A DNA stretch of 55,380 nucleotides, from positions 1 through 55,380 of the forward strand of contig NZ_JAQTQR010000006.1 in NCBI RefSeq assembly GCF_028712165.1, in the 5' to 3' direction. This DNA is from Sulfuricurvum sp. GTDB taxonomy: Bacteria > Campylobacterota > Campylobacteria > Campylobacterales > Sulfurimonadaceae. Within the stretch, counting starts at the first letter, position 1. Each line of letters starts with the position of its first letter. Shown here piece by piece: positions 35,767 to 45,291 of the stretch. The translations under genes and the position numbers were made by a program. The notes under the pieces are model-generated. The model had not been told where the DNA came from and did not search any database. It saw only the letters and a list, made by a program, of their open reading frames with translations.

Positions 35767-36453
35767 ATGAACAAATTACTCTGCATGCTCGAATTGCAAC
35801 AAACATTGAACGATGCCACAAACGGCAAAGGATGGGAAAAAGGGACGACCAAAGAGGGAAAATTGATCAATTGGCGTCGCTGTATCTACATGGAATCGGC
35901 AGAGATGATTGACTCATTCGGATGGAAACACTGGAAAAGTATCGCACAGCCGACCGATTATGCCAATCTTCAAATCGAGATAGTCGATGTATGGCATTTT
36001 GTGATGAGTCTGGTTTTGGAGTTTACTCATACTAACGGTGCTGAGAGTATCCAAGAATTGGCGATGCGAATATCTCAAACGCCGGAGTTTCAAAAATTAA
36101 ATAAAGACGAAGCTCTTAGCTTTGGGACGGATGCACTGTTGATGACCAAAATCGAAAACGTTATGCGTCTTTCACTGATCCCTATATCTGCCGAAATGGT
36201 GGGTGCATTGATCGAGGAGTTTTTTGAACTGGCACATATGGGAGCATTGAATATGACTCAGCTGTATCGTTTGTATGTCGGTAAAAACATTCTAAACCAG
36301 TTCCGTCAGGATCATGGATATAAAGAGGGGACGTACCTCAAAATGTGGAACGGTCAGGAAGATAATGCGGTCATGAAACTGGCATGGGAAACTAATCCTG
36401 AAATGACTCCCGAGGAACTTTATACGGCGTTAAAAACAGCTTATCCGGCATAA
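35767..36453 (+). CDS. dut: dimeric (all-alpha) dUTPase
   Basis: dUTPase hydrolyses dUTP to dUMP and keeps uracil out of DNA. The 228-residue protein is of the dimeric all-alpha NTP-pyrophosphatase type, found in Campylobacter, and unrelated to trimeric Dut. The metal-binding helices show CIYMESAEMIDSFGWKHWK and EIVDVWHFVMSL, and a later YVGKNILNQFRQDHGYKEG block is typical. AAAGGACG precedes the ATG. Its 3' end overlaps the convergent lpxL gene by 13 bp. Confidence 0.92.
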   Translation: MNKLLCMLELQQTLNDATNGKGWEKGTTKEGKLINWRRCIYMESAEMIDSFGWKHWKSIAQPTDYANLQIEIVDVWHFVMSLVLEFTHTNGAESIQELAMRISQTPEFQKLNKDEALSFGTDALLMTKIENVMRLSLIPISAEMVGALIEEFFELAHMGALNMTQLYRLYVGKNILNQFRQDHGYKEGTYLKMWNGQEDNAVMKLAWETNPEMTPEELYTALKTAYPA

Positions 36454-37322
36454 ATTTCCGGATAATCGCTTTTCCACCGCTTGTGACACCAAAACCAAAA
36501 TTTCGGGTTAGCCCGAATGACTTTTTCTAATGTGTTCGCCTGCTCTTGCGTCGCTTTTAGAATCCCCTGCGCATCATCGCTTTCAACTTCGATCGGATTT
36601 TCAAATCGGATCGTGAAATTTTCCTCATCATCCGTAAAGATATAGAGTGGCACGATCGGAGCGTTGTATTTGTACGATAAAATGGCCGGTGTCGAGGAGT
36701 GGTAGGTCGGATGAGAGAAAAAATCAACGGCGACACCGTGACGGGAATTGCTCGACTGATCGATCATCAATGAGACTGAATTGCCGTTTTTGAGCGCGCG
36801 GGCGAGGTGTTTTAGCGCACCGCTTTTTTCAGCGAGATCCATCCCGTGCGGAGTACGTGATTCGAGGAGATAGGGATCAAATTCTTCTCGTTTAAACGCC
36901 TTGTAAATCGATGTCGTAGGGGAAATCAGTGCGGAGAGGGCGGTTGCTCCCATCTCCCAGTTTCCGAAATGGGCAGAGACGAAAATAATGCTTCTATCTT
37001 GTGCTAAAAGCTCATCCACCTGTTCTCGGTTTTCAAAGCGCACCCGTTTGGTAAAATCTTCCGTTGTATAGTGCCGATTCTCCATGACTTGCAAAAGATT
37101 GAGTCCCAGATTGCGGTAACAATAGTACTCAATCGCATTTATCTCTTCTTCAGTGAGAGTATCGGCAAAAGCAAAACGGAGATTTTGACGGATGACACGG
37201 TTGCGTGAGGGTGCAAAAAATCGGGCAAGCCGCGCAAGAGAAGTAAACAATGCACGGCGCCAGCTGTGCGGCAAACGCATCAGAACTGCATCCAGTAATA
37301 AAAACAAACGAAACAAAATCAT
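36441..37322 (-). CDS. lipid A biosynthesis acyltransferase (LpxL/HtrB family)
   Basis: These inner-membrane enzymes add a secondary acyl chain to the lipid A precursor. The 293-residue protein has an N-terminal hydrophobic anchor (about 1-20) and the catalytic H-x4-D/E motif in SAHFGNWEMG. MIDQSSNSRHGVAVDFF, the substrate block with Arg, and a C-terminal WFWCHKRWK follow. All are typical of LpxL/LpxM, and the gene is called waaM in Campylobacter. Its ATG overlaps the waaC stop by 4 bp, so the two form a core-LPS operon. Confidence 0.9.
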   Translation of the reverse strand: MILFRLFLLLDAVLMRLPHSWRRALFTSLARLARFFAPSRNRVIRQNLRFAFADTLTEEEINAIEYYCYRNLGLNLLQVMENRHYTTEDFTKRVRFENREQVDELLAQDRSIIFVSAHFGNWEMGATALSALISPTTSIYKAFKREEFDPYLLESRTPHGMDLAEKSGALKHLARALKNGNSVSLMIDQSSNSRHGVAVDFFSHPTYHSSTPAILSYKYNAPIVPLYIFTDDEENFTIRFENPIEVESDDAQGILKATQEQANTLEKVIRANPKFWFWCHKRWKSDYPEIYAG

Positions 37323-38317
37323 GCTAAAAGTTCCTTGGCTTTTTGGATAATAATATCGGGATTGATCTCTTTTATGGAAAAATCATTTCGGTCAATCTTC
37401 ATAATATTAACGGAAGAGGGAGATTTGATTCCGATATTTTTGGGTGTCGGAAAAATCATACGCTCATTGGTCGGACCGAAAAGGGTGATCGAGGGAGTAT
37501 TCATTGCCCATGCCATATGGGTTGGTCCTGTATCATTGCCGATGGTGAGATCACAATGGGCGATAAAAGTAACCAACTCCTTCAAAGACATTTTCGGAGC
37601 AATAAGTGCATTCTCTGAATGTTCGGCAATCCATTGGGCATCTTTGTATTCTGCATCACTTCCCCAGATCAAATAGCAGGGGTAGGGAAGCTTCGAGCAA
37701 ACAGCCGTAAAATGCTCTTTCGGGTAGCATTTACTCGGCCATGAGGCTCCGATCACACAGGCGATTGCCTTTCCCTCATGCGGAAGGGATACCGGTTTGA
37801 GCCCTTTCTCAAACACATCTTCTTTGGTGAGAATGTCGTTTTCATCATAGGGGATGTTCAATGCCTCCGTAATGACCAAAACGTTGCGTTTAACCACTCC
37901 CGTCTCATACGCGATGGCAGACGAGGTATCGTAAAAGCGTGCCGCAATCCCTTCTCTCGCACTGTTACGGTCGAATCCGTGTACGTTTCCGCGTAGAAAA
38001 TAGGTGACAAATGCCGACTTTAGCAGTCCCTGAGCATCAATAATGTGATCGTAGGCAGGACGGCTTTTGAGAGAGTGGATCGTCTCTTTTAGGAGAGTGA
38101 AACTTTTCGTTTTTTTGATTCGCTTGATCGGTACACTGATCACTTCATTGATGAGAGGATGATCTTTTAAAAGTGGTGCAAAGGCCTCTTCGACAAACCA
38201 GTCAATCGTTGCATCGGGGTAATGTTTTCGGATGATTTGCAAAACAACGGCAGTATTGACAATGTCGCCCAGTGCGCTAAGACGAACAATTGCAATTCGG
38301 ATATTAGACCTTTTCAT
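37319..38317 (-). CDS. waaC: lipopolysaccharide heptosyltransferase I
   Basis: WaaC adds the first L-glycero-D-manno-heptose to Kdo in the LPS inner core. The 332-residue GT-9 enzyme shows IRIAIVRLSALGDIVNT, PDATIDWFVEE, a central ACVIGASWPSKCYP block and GNDTGPTHMAWAMNTP with TLFGPTNERM. These are the heptosyltransferase signatures. It precedes lpxL with a 4-bp overlap and diverges from the PDC-sensor gene across 65 bp. WaaC rather than WaaF is chosen from the waaC-waaM order in Campylobacter. Confidence 0.9.
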   Translation of the reverse strand: MKRSNIRIAIVRLSALGDIVNTAVVLQIIRKHYPDATIDWFVEEAFAPLLKDHPLINEVISVPIKRIKKTKSFTLLKETIHSLKSRPAYDHIIDAQGLLKSAFVTYFLRGNVHGFDRNSAREGIAARFYDTSSAIAYETGVVKRNVLVITEALNIPYDENDILTKEDVFEKGLKPVSLPHEGKAIACVIGASWPSKCYPKEHFTAVCSKLPYPCYLIWGSDAEYKDAQWIAEHSENALIAPKMSLKELVTFIAHCDLTIGNDTGPTHMAWAMNTPSITLFGPTNERMIFPTPKNIGIKSPSSVNIMKIDRNDFSIKEINPDIIIQKAKELLA

Positions 38318-38382
38318 AAGCGTAACTATAGCGCAACTAAGCTACAATCACCCTCAAAATACAAGAGAAGCTAGGAGTCGAA

Positions 38383-39291
38383 ATGGTTGTTCAAGACATT
38401 CGCCAATATTCCGAAATCCGCCCAAAAGCGCGTGCCTATTTTTGTTATCTGTTTCACAAAAATCTTCCGAATCATCTTCCGTCTGTCTCCGTTGAATCGA
38501 TTACCTCCCGTCTTCTCAAAATCCGCGGCGATCTGCAAGGTCTTGATGCCACGTATCTTCTTGATGCCAAGGGGAATCAAGTCGGACCGACCTATTTAAA
38601 AAACGGGAAAAGAGAGGAAGACATAGGGGTCAGCCGTTCTACCCGAGCCTACTACTATCGGGCAATGAACGAACACCGATGTACGATTACCGATCCGTAT
38701 CCTTCATTGCTGAATGATGAGCTCACGGTAACGGCATCTCAGCCGATTTTTGATGAGCATGGGGAAATTGTTTACGTTGCCTGTATCGATATGCCCTTAG
38801 CCGAGGTTCTTCGTATTGCGCATCCTCTTGCATCGGAATCGATTGCGGGGAAATTTTTTCGAATCGCGTACGCAGTTTTTACCCTCGCGCTGGCATTTGT
38901 CTCATTGCTGCTTTTTGTAAAAGGGATCGAAGGGTTTTTGGCATACGGCTTTGGCCATTATGCGAAGATTGAAATCAAAGATATTTTTGAAGCGACCATT
39001 CTATTGACATTGTCATTAGCGATATTCGATTTAGTCAAAACCCTTTTTGAGGAGGAGGTCCTAGGACGTCCGAAACATGATCCCTCATCCGATATGCATA
39101 AAACGATGGTTCGATTTTTGGGATCGATTATTATCGCTCTCTCCATCGAGGCGCTAATGCTGGTCTTTAAATTTGCGATGACGGAGCCTGCAATGCTGAT
39201 CAACGCAATTTATATTATCGGGGCAGTTGCCCTATTGCTGGTTGGACTGGCTATTTATATTCATTTTACCCATACGAAGGAAATCTCTTGA
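38383..39291 (+). CDS. PDC/cache sensor-domain membrane protein
   Basis: This 302-residue protein has an N-terminal cache (PDC) domain (about 1-160): ATYLLDAKGNQVGPTYL, SRSTRAYYYRAM and TASQPIFDEHGEIVYVACIDM are typical. Four membrane segments follow (about 166-187, 210-230, 247-268, 274-294). It has no kinase, GGDEF or MCP output domain and no signal peptide. The output path is therefore unclear; similar proteins are annotated only as PDC sensor-domain proteins in this phylum. AGGAG lies 5 bp before the ATG. Its stop overlaps the hisH TTG start, so translation is coupled. A link to histidine synthesis is not evident. Confidence 0.75.
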   Translation: MVVQDIRQYSEIRPKARAYFCYLFHKNLPNHLPSVSVESITSRLLKIRGDLQGLDATYLLDAKGNQVGPTYLKNGKREEDIGVSRSTRAYYYRAMNEHRCTITDPYPSLLNDELTVTASQPIFDEHGEIVYVACIDMPLAEVLRIAHPLASESIAGKFFRIAYAVFTLALAFVSLLLFVKGIEGFLAYGFGHYAKIEIKDIFEATILLTLSLAIFDLVKTLFEEEVLGRPKHDPSSDMHKTMVRFLGSIIIALSIEALMLVFKFAMTEPAMLINAIYIIGAVALLLVGLAIYIHFTHTKEIS

Positions 39292-39899
39292 TAGGAATAG
39301 TCGATTATAACATGGGCAATCTCGCCAGTGTCAAAAATGCTTTTGATTTGCTGGGGGAGAAAGTAGTCGTAGAATCGGATCCCGATAAACTGCGTACATA
39401 CGATCGTATCATCTTGCCGGGAGTAGGAGCATTTGGGGATGCAATGGAGCATCTCAAAGCTCGAGGAATGGATCAGGCCGTACGAGAATATGCAGCGAGC
39501 GGAAAGTATTTGCTGGGCATTTGTTTAGGAATGCAGCTTCTGTTTGAGTCGAGTGAAGAGTTTGGAATCAGCGATGGTTTGGGATTAATAAAGGGTCGGG
39601 TGGTTGCATTTGACACCAGCCGTTTTTCGACACCGCTTAAAGTGCCGCACATGGGATGGAATCGGATGTTTACTTCGCATCATCCGTTGTTTGAGGGGTT
39701 GGATGAAGCACATTATCTTTATTTTGTCCACTCCTACCATGCCTTGTGTGCCTCTGATAGTGACAGTATCGGAGAGAGTGTCTACGGATACCGATTTACG
39801 AGTGCCGTTGCCCATGAAAACGTGATGGGGATTCAGCCCCATCCCGAGAAGAGCCATCAAAACGGCCTCAGCATTCTCAAAAACTTTATTAATCTCTAA
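39288..39899 (+). CDS. hisH: imidazole glycerol phosphate synthase glutaminase subunit
   Basis: HisH supplies ammonia to HisF for imidazole glycerol phosphate formation. The 203-residue class I glutaminase has IVDYNMGNL at the start, the nucleophile Cys in LLGICLGMQLLFE, and His/Glu of the triad in HPEKSHQNG. TTG at 39288 is the start, with GAAGGA upstream; the frame then reads IGIVDYN directly. It overlaps the previous stop (TTGA). hisA follows 15 bp downstream. No hisF is in the window. Confidence 0.93.
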   Translation: MIGIVDYNMGNLASVKNAFDLLGEKVVVESDPDKLRTYDRIILPGVGAFGDAMEHLKARGMDQAVREYAASGKYLLGICLGMQLLFESSEEFGISDGLGLIKGRVVAFDTSRFSTPLKVPHMGWNRMFTSHHPLFEGLDEAHYLYFVHSYHALCASDSDSIGESVYGYRFTSAVAHENVMGIQPHPEKSHQNGLSILKNFINL

Positions 39900-39914
39900 A
39901 AGGATATCTATATT

Positions 39915-40613
39915 ATGACTATTTTTCCGGCAATCGATCTTAAAGACGGCAAAGCGGTACGTCTGACCAAAGGGCTTATGGATAGCGCCAAAGTGTACTC
40001 CGATACTCCGTGGGAATTGGTTAAAACTTTTGAAGAGATGGGTGCATCATGGGTCCATCTTGTCGATCTTAACGGTGCGTTTGCAGGCGAACCTAAAAAC
40101 TTGGAACAAATCCGTGCTATTCGTGAAAACTGCAATGTCAAACTCCAGTTAGGCGGTGGGATTCGGGATGAAGCAACCATTCAGCGTTATCTTGATCTTG
40201 GGATTGACCGGTTGATCTTGGGATCAATTGCACTGCGTGATCCGGAATTTGTGAAATCAATGGCGGCAAAATATCCGATTGTTGTCGGGATAGACGCGAT
40301 TGACGGCTATGTTGCCGTTGAAGGATGGGGCGAAGTGAGTACGATGAAGGCGACGGATTTGGCCCGTGCGTTTGCCGATGCGGGGGTAGAAGCGATTATC
40401 TGCACGGATGTAGGACGCGACGGTACACTTTCTGGGGTAAATGTCGATTTTACCCTTGAAATTTCAAGAGCATCGGGTATACCGACGATTGCCAGCGGCG
40501 GTGTGAAAGATGAGGGCGATATTGAAGCGTTGCTTCAAAGCGGCGAAGTTTCCGGTGTTATCGTCGGGAAAGCATTTTATGAGGGGCGAATTGATCTCAA
40601 AAAGTTTTTTTAA
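39915..40613 (+). CDS. hisA: phosphoribosylformimino-5-aminoimidazole carboxamide ribotide isomerase
   Basis: HisA opens the ribose of ProFAR to PRFAR in histidine synthesis. The 232-residue (beta-alpha)8 barrel has the catalytic Asp in [35 protein letters not shown], and the second half [14 protein letters not shown] with the other catalytic Asp. [11 protein letters not shown] and [10 protein letters not shown] bind the phosphate. AGGA precedes the ATG. With hisH it is part of a split histidine operon. Confidence 0.94.
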   Translation: MTIFPAIDLKDGKAVRLTKGLMDSAKVYSDTPWELVKTFEEMGASWVHLVDLNGAFAGEPKNLEQIRAIRENCNVKLQLGGGIRDEATIQRYLDLGIDRLILGSIALRDPEFVKSMAAKYPIVVGIDAIDGYVAVEGWGEVSTMKATDLARAFADAGVEAIICTDVGRDGTLSGVNVDFTLEISRASGIPTIASGGVKDEGDIEALLQSGEVSGVIVGKAFYEGRIDLKKFF

Positions 40614-40690
40614 TCTTTCCACAAAGTTGGTTAGGTTATCATTGGGCATTTATTCTATACAGAAATTGAGAATCAACTAAAGGACGTACA

Positions 40691-41065
40691 TTGAAATTAT
40701 TGGTTGTAGATGATAGTTCGACTATGCGCCGTATTATTAAAAATACACTTTCCCGTCTTGGATATGAAGATGTTTTAGAAGGTGAAGACGGTCTGCAAGG
40801 TTGGACGGTTCTAAATGAGAACACCGATATCGGAATGCTGATTACCGACTGGAATATGCCGGAAATGAATGGTTTGGAATTGGTCAAAAAAGTGCGTGCA
40901 GATGCCCGTTTTAGCGATCTCCCAATCATCATGGTAACAACTGAAGGCGGAAAAGCGGAAGTCATCACGGCTCTTAAAGCGGGGGTTAATAACTACATTG
41001 TTAAACCTTTTACCCCTCAAGTCTTAAAAGAAAAACTTGCCGCTGTCCTTGGTACTGAGGGTTAA
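40691..41065 (+). CDS. cheY: chemotaxis response regulator CheY
   Basis: CheY is a single-domain response regulator that binds the flagellar switch when phosphorylated. The 124-residue protein starts at TTG with AAAGGA 7 bp upstream. It shows the acidic pair VVDDSS, the phosphoacceptor Asp in LITDWNMPEMNG, MVTTEGG with the switch Thr, and VKPFTP with the conserved Lys. No output domain is present. Its stop overlaps prmA by one base (TAATG). The order cheY-prmA-ftsH is that of Helicobacter and Campylobacter. Confidence 0.95.
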   Translation: MKLLVVDDSSTMRRIIKNTLSRLGYEDVLEGEDGLQGWTVLNENTDIGMLITDWNMPEMNGLELVKKVRADARFSDLPIIMVTTEGGKAEVITALKAGVNNYIVKPFTPQVLKEKLAAVLGTEG

Positions 41066-41901
41066 TGCAAGATTATTATTATATGTTGGTGGTCAAACCA
41101 TCATCGCATTTAGAATTATTTAGCGATTTTTTGGTCGATATTCTTCCTGTCGGGTTTGAAGAGATTGATGATGGATTTATTATCCGAAGCGAAGAAGACC
41201 TCGAAACGGTTTCGTGGGGAATTGAACAGTTTGCCGAAGCATTACAACGGGCATTAGGCTCAGTGGTTGATGTCGAACTAACCCTGAGCAAAGAGAAAAA
41301 CGATGACTGGATCGCACAATATCAGCAAGGCGTTACTCCGGTACAAATCGATCCTTTTTATATCCATCCTACCTGGGAAGCACCGAAAGAAGGGATGCTG
41401 AACATCGCTATCAATCCGGCCTTGGCTTTTGGGACGGGACATCATCCGACAACTGCTTCTTGTCTGCGCGCTGTAGCCAAATACGTTAAAGCAGGCAATG
41501 AAGTGATGGATGTCGGATGCGGCAGCGGGATATTGGCCATTGCTGCGATCAAACAAGGCGCTGTTGTCGATGCATGCGATACTGATCCCCTTTCCGTAGA
41601 AAATTCGATTGTCAATGCGGAACAAAATAATATTTCGTATCGACGATTGTGGGAAGGTCCTGTTCAAGAGAGCACAGAACAATACGATGTAATCATCGCC
41701 AATATTGTCGCCGATGTCTTAGTATTTATTGCGAGTGATCTTAAAAAACGGTTACGCGACGGCGGCATTTTGATCCTCTCAGGGATTATGGACAAATATG
41801 AAGATAAAGTTTTGCGCGCATACAAAACGTTTGAACTTACCGAGCGTTTTGTTGAAAATGAATGGGTAACCTTAGTGGTAACCAAAAAAGGAAATGAATA
41901 A
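41065..41901 (+). CDS. prmA: ribosomal protein L11 methyltransferase
   Basis: PrmA trimethylates L11 using SAM. The 278-residue protein has an N-terminal L11-recognition domain, the linker DWIAQYQQGVTPVQI, AFGTGHHPTTASCL, the SAM motif VMDVGCGSGILAIAA, and the catalytic-loop motif IIANIVADVL. It is coupled to cheY at the 5' end, and its last codons overlap the nominal ATG of ftsH. Confidence 0.93.
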   Translation: MQDYYYMLVVKPSSHLELFSDFLVDILPVGFEEIDDGFIIRSEEDLETVSWGIEQFAEALQRALGSVVDVELTLSKEKNDDWIAQYQQGVTPVQIDPFYIHPTWEAPKEGMLNIAINPALAFGTGHHPTTASCLRAVAKYVKAGNEVMDVGCGSGILAIAAIKQGAVVDACDTDPLSVENSIVNAEQNNISYRRLWEGPVQESTEQYDVIIANIVADVLVFIASDLKKRLRDGGILILSGIMDKYEDKVLRAYKTFELTERFVENEWVTLVVTKKGNE

Positions 41902-41902
41902 C

Positions 41903-43855
41903 ATGAGTAAACCTGAGTCCAATCCGACCCCGGACAAAAACGGTAATTTTTTTAATAAAAATCCTCTAATCACTTTTGCTATTTTTTCGATTGTCGTGAT
42001 TGTCTTGTTTAAAGCGGTAATCGGTGATGAAAATGATTTGGCCGGAAAAATTAACGGTCAAAATGTAACCCGAACTCAAGAGATCAGCTATGCCGATCTG
42101 AAAAAATTGATTCAGAATAAAGAGGTTGAAAAAGTCTCTATCGGGCAAACCTATATTCGGGCAATCGGAGATACGACGAATGGCAAAGTAGCCTATACGA
42201 CCCGTATTGTCGGGCCTGATTCGACTCTTATCCCTTTGTTGGATGAGAAAAAGATCAATTATACGGGTTTTAGCGAGAGCAACTGGTTTACCGAAATGTT
42301 CGGATGGCTTTTCCCGTTCTTGATTATTATCGCGATCTGGATGTTTTTTGCAGGTAGAATGCAAAAAAGTATGGGCGGCGGAATCCTAGGGATGGGCAGT
42401 TCGAAGAAACTGGTCAATTCCGAAAAACCGAAAACGAAATTCGATGATGTTGCCGGTGTTCAGGAAGCGAAAGAAGAGGTTCAGGAAATTGTTGATTTCT
42501 TGAAATTTCCGGATCGTTATGTTGAATTGGGTGCCAAAATTCCTAAAGGGGTATTGCTTGTCGGTAGCCCCGGAACCGGTAAAACACTTCTTGCCAAAGC
42601 GGTAGCGGGAGAGGCAGAAGTTCCTTTCTTCTCTGTTTCGGGTTCGAGTTTCATCGAAATGTTTGTCGGTGTCGGTGCCGCACGTGTCCGTGATTTGTTT
42701 GAGCAGGCAAAAAAAGATGCACCTTCGATTATCTTTATCGATGAGATTGATGCTATCGGTAAAAGTCGTGCCGCAGGCGGTGTAATGGGAGGGAATGATG
42801 AGCGTGAACAAACCCTCAATCAGCTTCTTGCAGAGATGGACGGTTTCGGTACCGATACTCCGATCATTATTCTCGCCGCGACTAACCGGCCTGAGATTCT
42901 CGATCCGGCATTGCTCCGTCCGGGACGTTTTGACCGCCAAGTTTTGGTTGATAAACCGGATTTTCAAGGGCGTATCGATATCCTCAACGTGCATATCAAA
43001 GGGGTCAAACGTGACAGTGATACCGATGTTGAAGAGATTGCACGTCTTACTGCCGGTCTTGCAGGAGCGGATCTTGCCAATATCATTAATGAAGCGGCAT
43101 TGCTTGCAGGACGAAAAAGCCAAAAAACGGTTAAACAAACCGATTTACGTGAAGCGGTAGAACGGGCAATCGCAGGGCTCTCTAAAAAGAGCCGACGCAT
43201 TGATGAAAAAGAGAAGCGTATTGTCGCGTATCATGAAAGCGGACATGCGTTGATAGCAGAGACGACGAAGGGAGCTAAAAAAGTTTCAAAAGTCTCTATC
43301 GTCCCTCGCGGTTTAGCGGCACTCGGATATACTCTGAATACTCCTGAAGAGAACAAATACCTCATGCAGCGTCATGAACTCTGGGCAGAAGTGGATGTGT
43401 TATTGGGCGGCCGTGCGGCTGAAGAGGTCTTTATCGGTGAAATTTCTACCGGTGCAGCTAACGATTTGGAACGTTCTACCGACATTATCAAATCGATGGT
43501 TCAGATGTACGGTATGAGCGATGTGGCCGGTCTTATGGTTCTTGAAAAACAGCGTAACTCCTTTTTGGGCGGCGGTATGAGTCAAGGACGCGAATACAGC
43601 GATAAAATGGCTGAAGATATGGATACTTTTATTAAAGATTCACTCCAAGCACGCTATTTGGATGTTAAAGGGCGTTTGGAAGAGTATCGTGAAGCGATTG
43701 AAAAAATTGTGGGACTTCTTTACGAGAAAGAGAATATTTCCGGGGATCAGGTACGTGAAATTATTGAAGTGTTTGAGAATGAAAATAATATCGAAACAAA
43801 ACTTGAACCGCGTAAAGAGACACCTTCGAGCAGAACAATAATTATCGACGAATAA
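41903..43855 (+). CDS. ftsH: ATP-dependent zinc metalloprotease FtsH
   Basis: FtsH is a membrane-anchored AAA+ protease for membrane and regulatory proteins. The protein of about 650 residues has TM1 (about 21-40), a periplasmic domain (about 41-130), and TM2 (about 135-155). The AAA domain has Walker A GSPGTGKT (about 221-228), Walker [12 protein letters not shown] and the [12 protein letters not shown]. The zinc site HESGH is at about 444-448. The ATG at 41903 is preferred (AAGGA 10 bp upstream) over one at 41894 only 1 bp from that site. The C-terminal tail is Glu/Lys rich. Confidence 0.95.
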   Translation: MSKPESNPTPDKNGNFFNKNPLITFAIFSIVVIVLFKAVIGDENDLAGKINGQNVTRTQEISYADLKKLIQNKEVEKVSIGQTYIRAIGDTTNGKVAYTTRIVGPDSTLIPLLDEKKINYTGFSESNWFTEMFGWLFPFLIIIAIWMFFAGRMQKSMGGGILGMGSSKKLVNSEKPKTKFDDVAGVQEAKEEVQEIVDFLKFPDRYVELGAKIPKGVLLVGSPGTGKTLLAKAVAGEAEVPFFSVSGSSFIEMFVGVGAARVRDLFEQAKKDAPSIIFIDEIDAIGKSRAAGGVMGGNDEREQTLNQLLAEMDGFGTDTPIIILAATNRPEILDPALLRPGRFDRQVLVDKPDFQGRIDILNVHIKGVKRDSDTDVEEIARLTAGLAGADLANIINEAALLAGRKSQKTVKQTDLREAVERAIAGLSKKSRRIDEKEKRIVAYHESGHALIAETTKGAKKVSKVSIVPRGLAALGYTLNTPEENKYLMQRHELWAEVDVLLGGRAAEEVFIGEISTGAANDLERSTDIIKSMVQMYGMSDVAGLMVLEKQRNSFLGGGMSQGREYSDKMAEDMDTFIKDSLQARYLDVKGRLEEYREAIEKIVGLLYEKENISGDQVREIIEVFENENNIETKLEPRKETPSSRTIIIDE

Positions 43856-43867
43856 AAGGAGAACCAG

Positions 43868-44515
43868 ATGAGCGTTCAAAATGATACTTTTATCCTATCA
43901 AAACGGGGATGGCTACTATCCGGCGTGATCGGAGCGCTCTTTTTATTTTTTATGATGACAGGTTTACATCTGTTTGAATTCATTACAGGTGCGTTGTTAT
44001 TGGCTGTTTTGATCATTTTCCGAAATCCGGAACGTAATACGACCGCGACGGAAGCCGAGGGGATTATCAGCAGTGTTGACGGTGTCGTTTTATCGGTTGA
44101 AGAGACACTTATCGATAACCAAAAAATGATCAAAGTGACTATCATGAATTCACTTTGGGATGTTTCAATGCTTCGTGCTCCGTTTGACGGAGTGGTTGAA
44201 GGGTTTAAAATTCGTCACGGTGCTTCATTGCCGCTTTATAATCCTATGGCGGATACGCTTAATGAAAAAGCGGTTATTTCATTCCGATCTCTCAAAGGTG
44301 ATGAAATCTTTATTGAACACCTGAGTGAGCAAAGCTGTTTTCCGATCGGGATTGAATTGGAAAAAAGCCAAAAGCTCAAAGAGGGGAGCCGTTATGGCTT
44401 TTTAGCCAAAGGGCGCAGTATCTTGTATCTTCCCGAAACAACACGCGTATCGGTAAATGCCGGTATTACTGTCCGCGCGGGTGAAAGTGTTATCGGATAC
44501 ATGAATGCGGCTTAA
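43868..44515 (+). CDS. phosphatidylserine decarboxylase-like membrane protein lacking catalytic residues
   Basis: This 215-residue protein aligns by eye with short (type II) phosphatidylserine decarboxylases. It has a hydrophobic N terminus (about 14-50), IIFRNPER (49-56), SSVDGVV with Asp71, RAPFDGVV (103-110) and GESVIGYM at the end. Active enzymes have a His just before the RAP motif and a G-S bond that self-cleaves to form the pyruvoyl group (FGSR..LP). Here the His is missing (SLWDVSMLRAP), and the cleavage region reads KGRSILYLP, one residue short. It is therefore probably not a decarboxylase. Its place between ftsH and pssA is conserved in Helicobacter and Campylobacter as I recall. 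Confidence 0.78.
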   Translation: MSVQNDTFILSKRGWLLSGVIGALFLFFMMTGLHLFEFITGALLLAVLIIFRNPERNTTATEAEGIISSVDGVVLSVEETLIDNQKMIKVTIMNSLWDVSMLRAPFDGVVEGFKIRHGASLPLYNPMADTLNEKAVISFRSLKGDEIFIEHLSEQSCFPIGIELEKSQKLKEGSRYGFLAKGRSILYLPETTRVSVNAGITVRAGESVIGYMNAA

Positions 44516-44533
44516 GCGCATCTCTATGCGCTT
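44514..44533. repeat. 8-bp hairpin after the psd-like gene
   Basis: AAGCGCAT, loop CTCT, and ATGCGCTT form a perfect stem starting at the stop codon of the psd-like gene. No T-run follows (CTTCGC), so it is more likely a processing or attenuation hairpin than a full terminator. pssA starts 33 bp downstream. Confidence 0.5.
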
Positions 44534-44565
44534 CTTCGCTCTATTCGCCTGAAAGGAAATTTCCT

Positions 44566-45291
44566 ATGCGTCAATCTCCTCCTCCTATCGCGTATATCCT
44601 CCCCAATATGTTCACCGCAGCTTCCATTTTTACCGGTTTTTATGCGATATCTCTATCTCTTACACATGAATTTAGCACCGCGGCATGGTTTATCTTTTTA
44701 GCACTGATATTTGACGGGTTGGATGGGCGTGTTGCCAGGATGACCAATACGGCAAGTCATTTTGGTGTTGAATTCGATTCGTTGGCAGATATTGTAGCGT
44801 TCGGCGTCGCTCCTGCATTTATTTTGTATTTATACGTTGGAGATATGTATGGTCGGATAGGAATCGTGGTGAGTGCTCTCTTTATTATTTTCGGAGCGGT
44901 TCGCCTCGCCCGTTTTAATGTAACAACATCCCGAATAGAGCCGAGCGTATTTATCGGACTGCCGATCCCAACTGCAGCTATTATGATCTCAATCGCAATC
45001 TTGCTTTTAGAACATTATCCTCAATATGATCATTATAAGGTTTTTATCCTCCCTTTTGCTGTCATACTGTCAATTTTAATGGTCAGCAATATCCGCTATC
45101 CCAGTTTTAAAAAGATCAATTTTCATACCTTTCATTTTATGCGTTTTTTAATCAGTTTGATCGTTGTCGCTTTGGGAGTCTTTGTTTATCCGATTGACGG
45201 GATGGCTATTTTAGCAGTTGGATATTTACTTTACGGACCGTTGCGCGCCGCTTTTTATCTCTTACGCCGTTTAATCGGTCACAGAGGGTGA
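44566..45291 (+). CDS. pssA: CDP-diacylglycerol--serine O-phosphatidyltransferase
   Basis: PssA makes phosphatidylserine from CDP-diacylglycerol and serine in the inner membrane, the route to phosphatidylethanolamine. The 241-residue protein has the CDP-alcohol phosphotransferase motif spread over about residues 48-73, from DGLDGRVAR to FDSLAD with all three key Asp positions, and about six membrane segments. The ribosome site AGGA is within a perfect 12-bp palindrome, AGGAAATTTCCT, touching the ATG. The 3' end overlaps the convergent pflB by 13 bp. Confidence 0.93.
   Translation: MRQSPPPIAYILPNMFTAASIFTGFYAISLSLTHEFSTAAWFIFLALIFDGLDGRVARMTNTASHFGVEFDSLADIVAFGVAPAFILYLYVGDMYGRIGIVVSALFIIFGAVRLARFNVTTSRIEPSVFIGLPIPTAAIMISIAILLLEHYPQYDHYKVFILPFAVILSILMVSNIRYPSFKKINFHTFHFMRFLISLIVVALGVFVYPIDGMAILAVGYLLYGPLRAAFYLLRRLIGHRG

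Noticed and set aside
44554-44565. Perfect palindrome AGGAAATTTCCT at the pssA start as an operator
   Set aside because: It contains the ribosome site and is short and A+T-rich; it may be chance. Noted only in the pssA entry.
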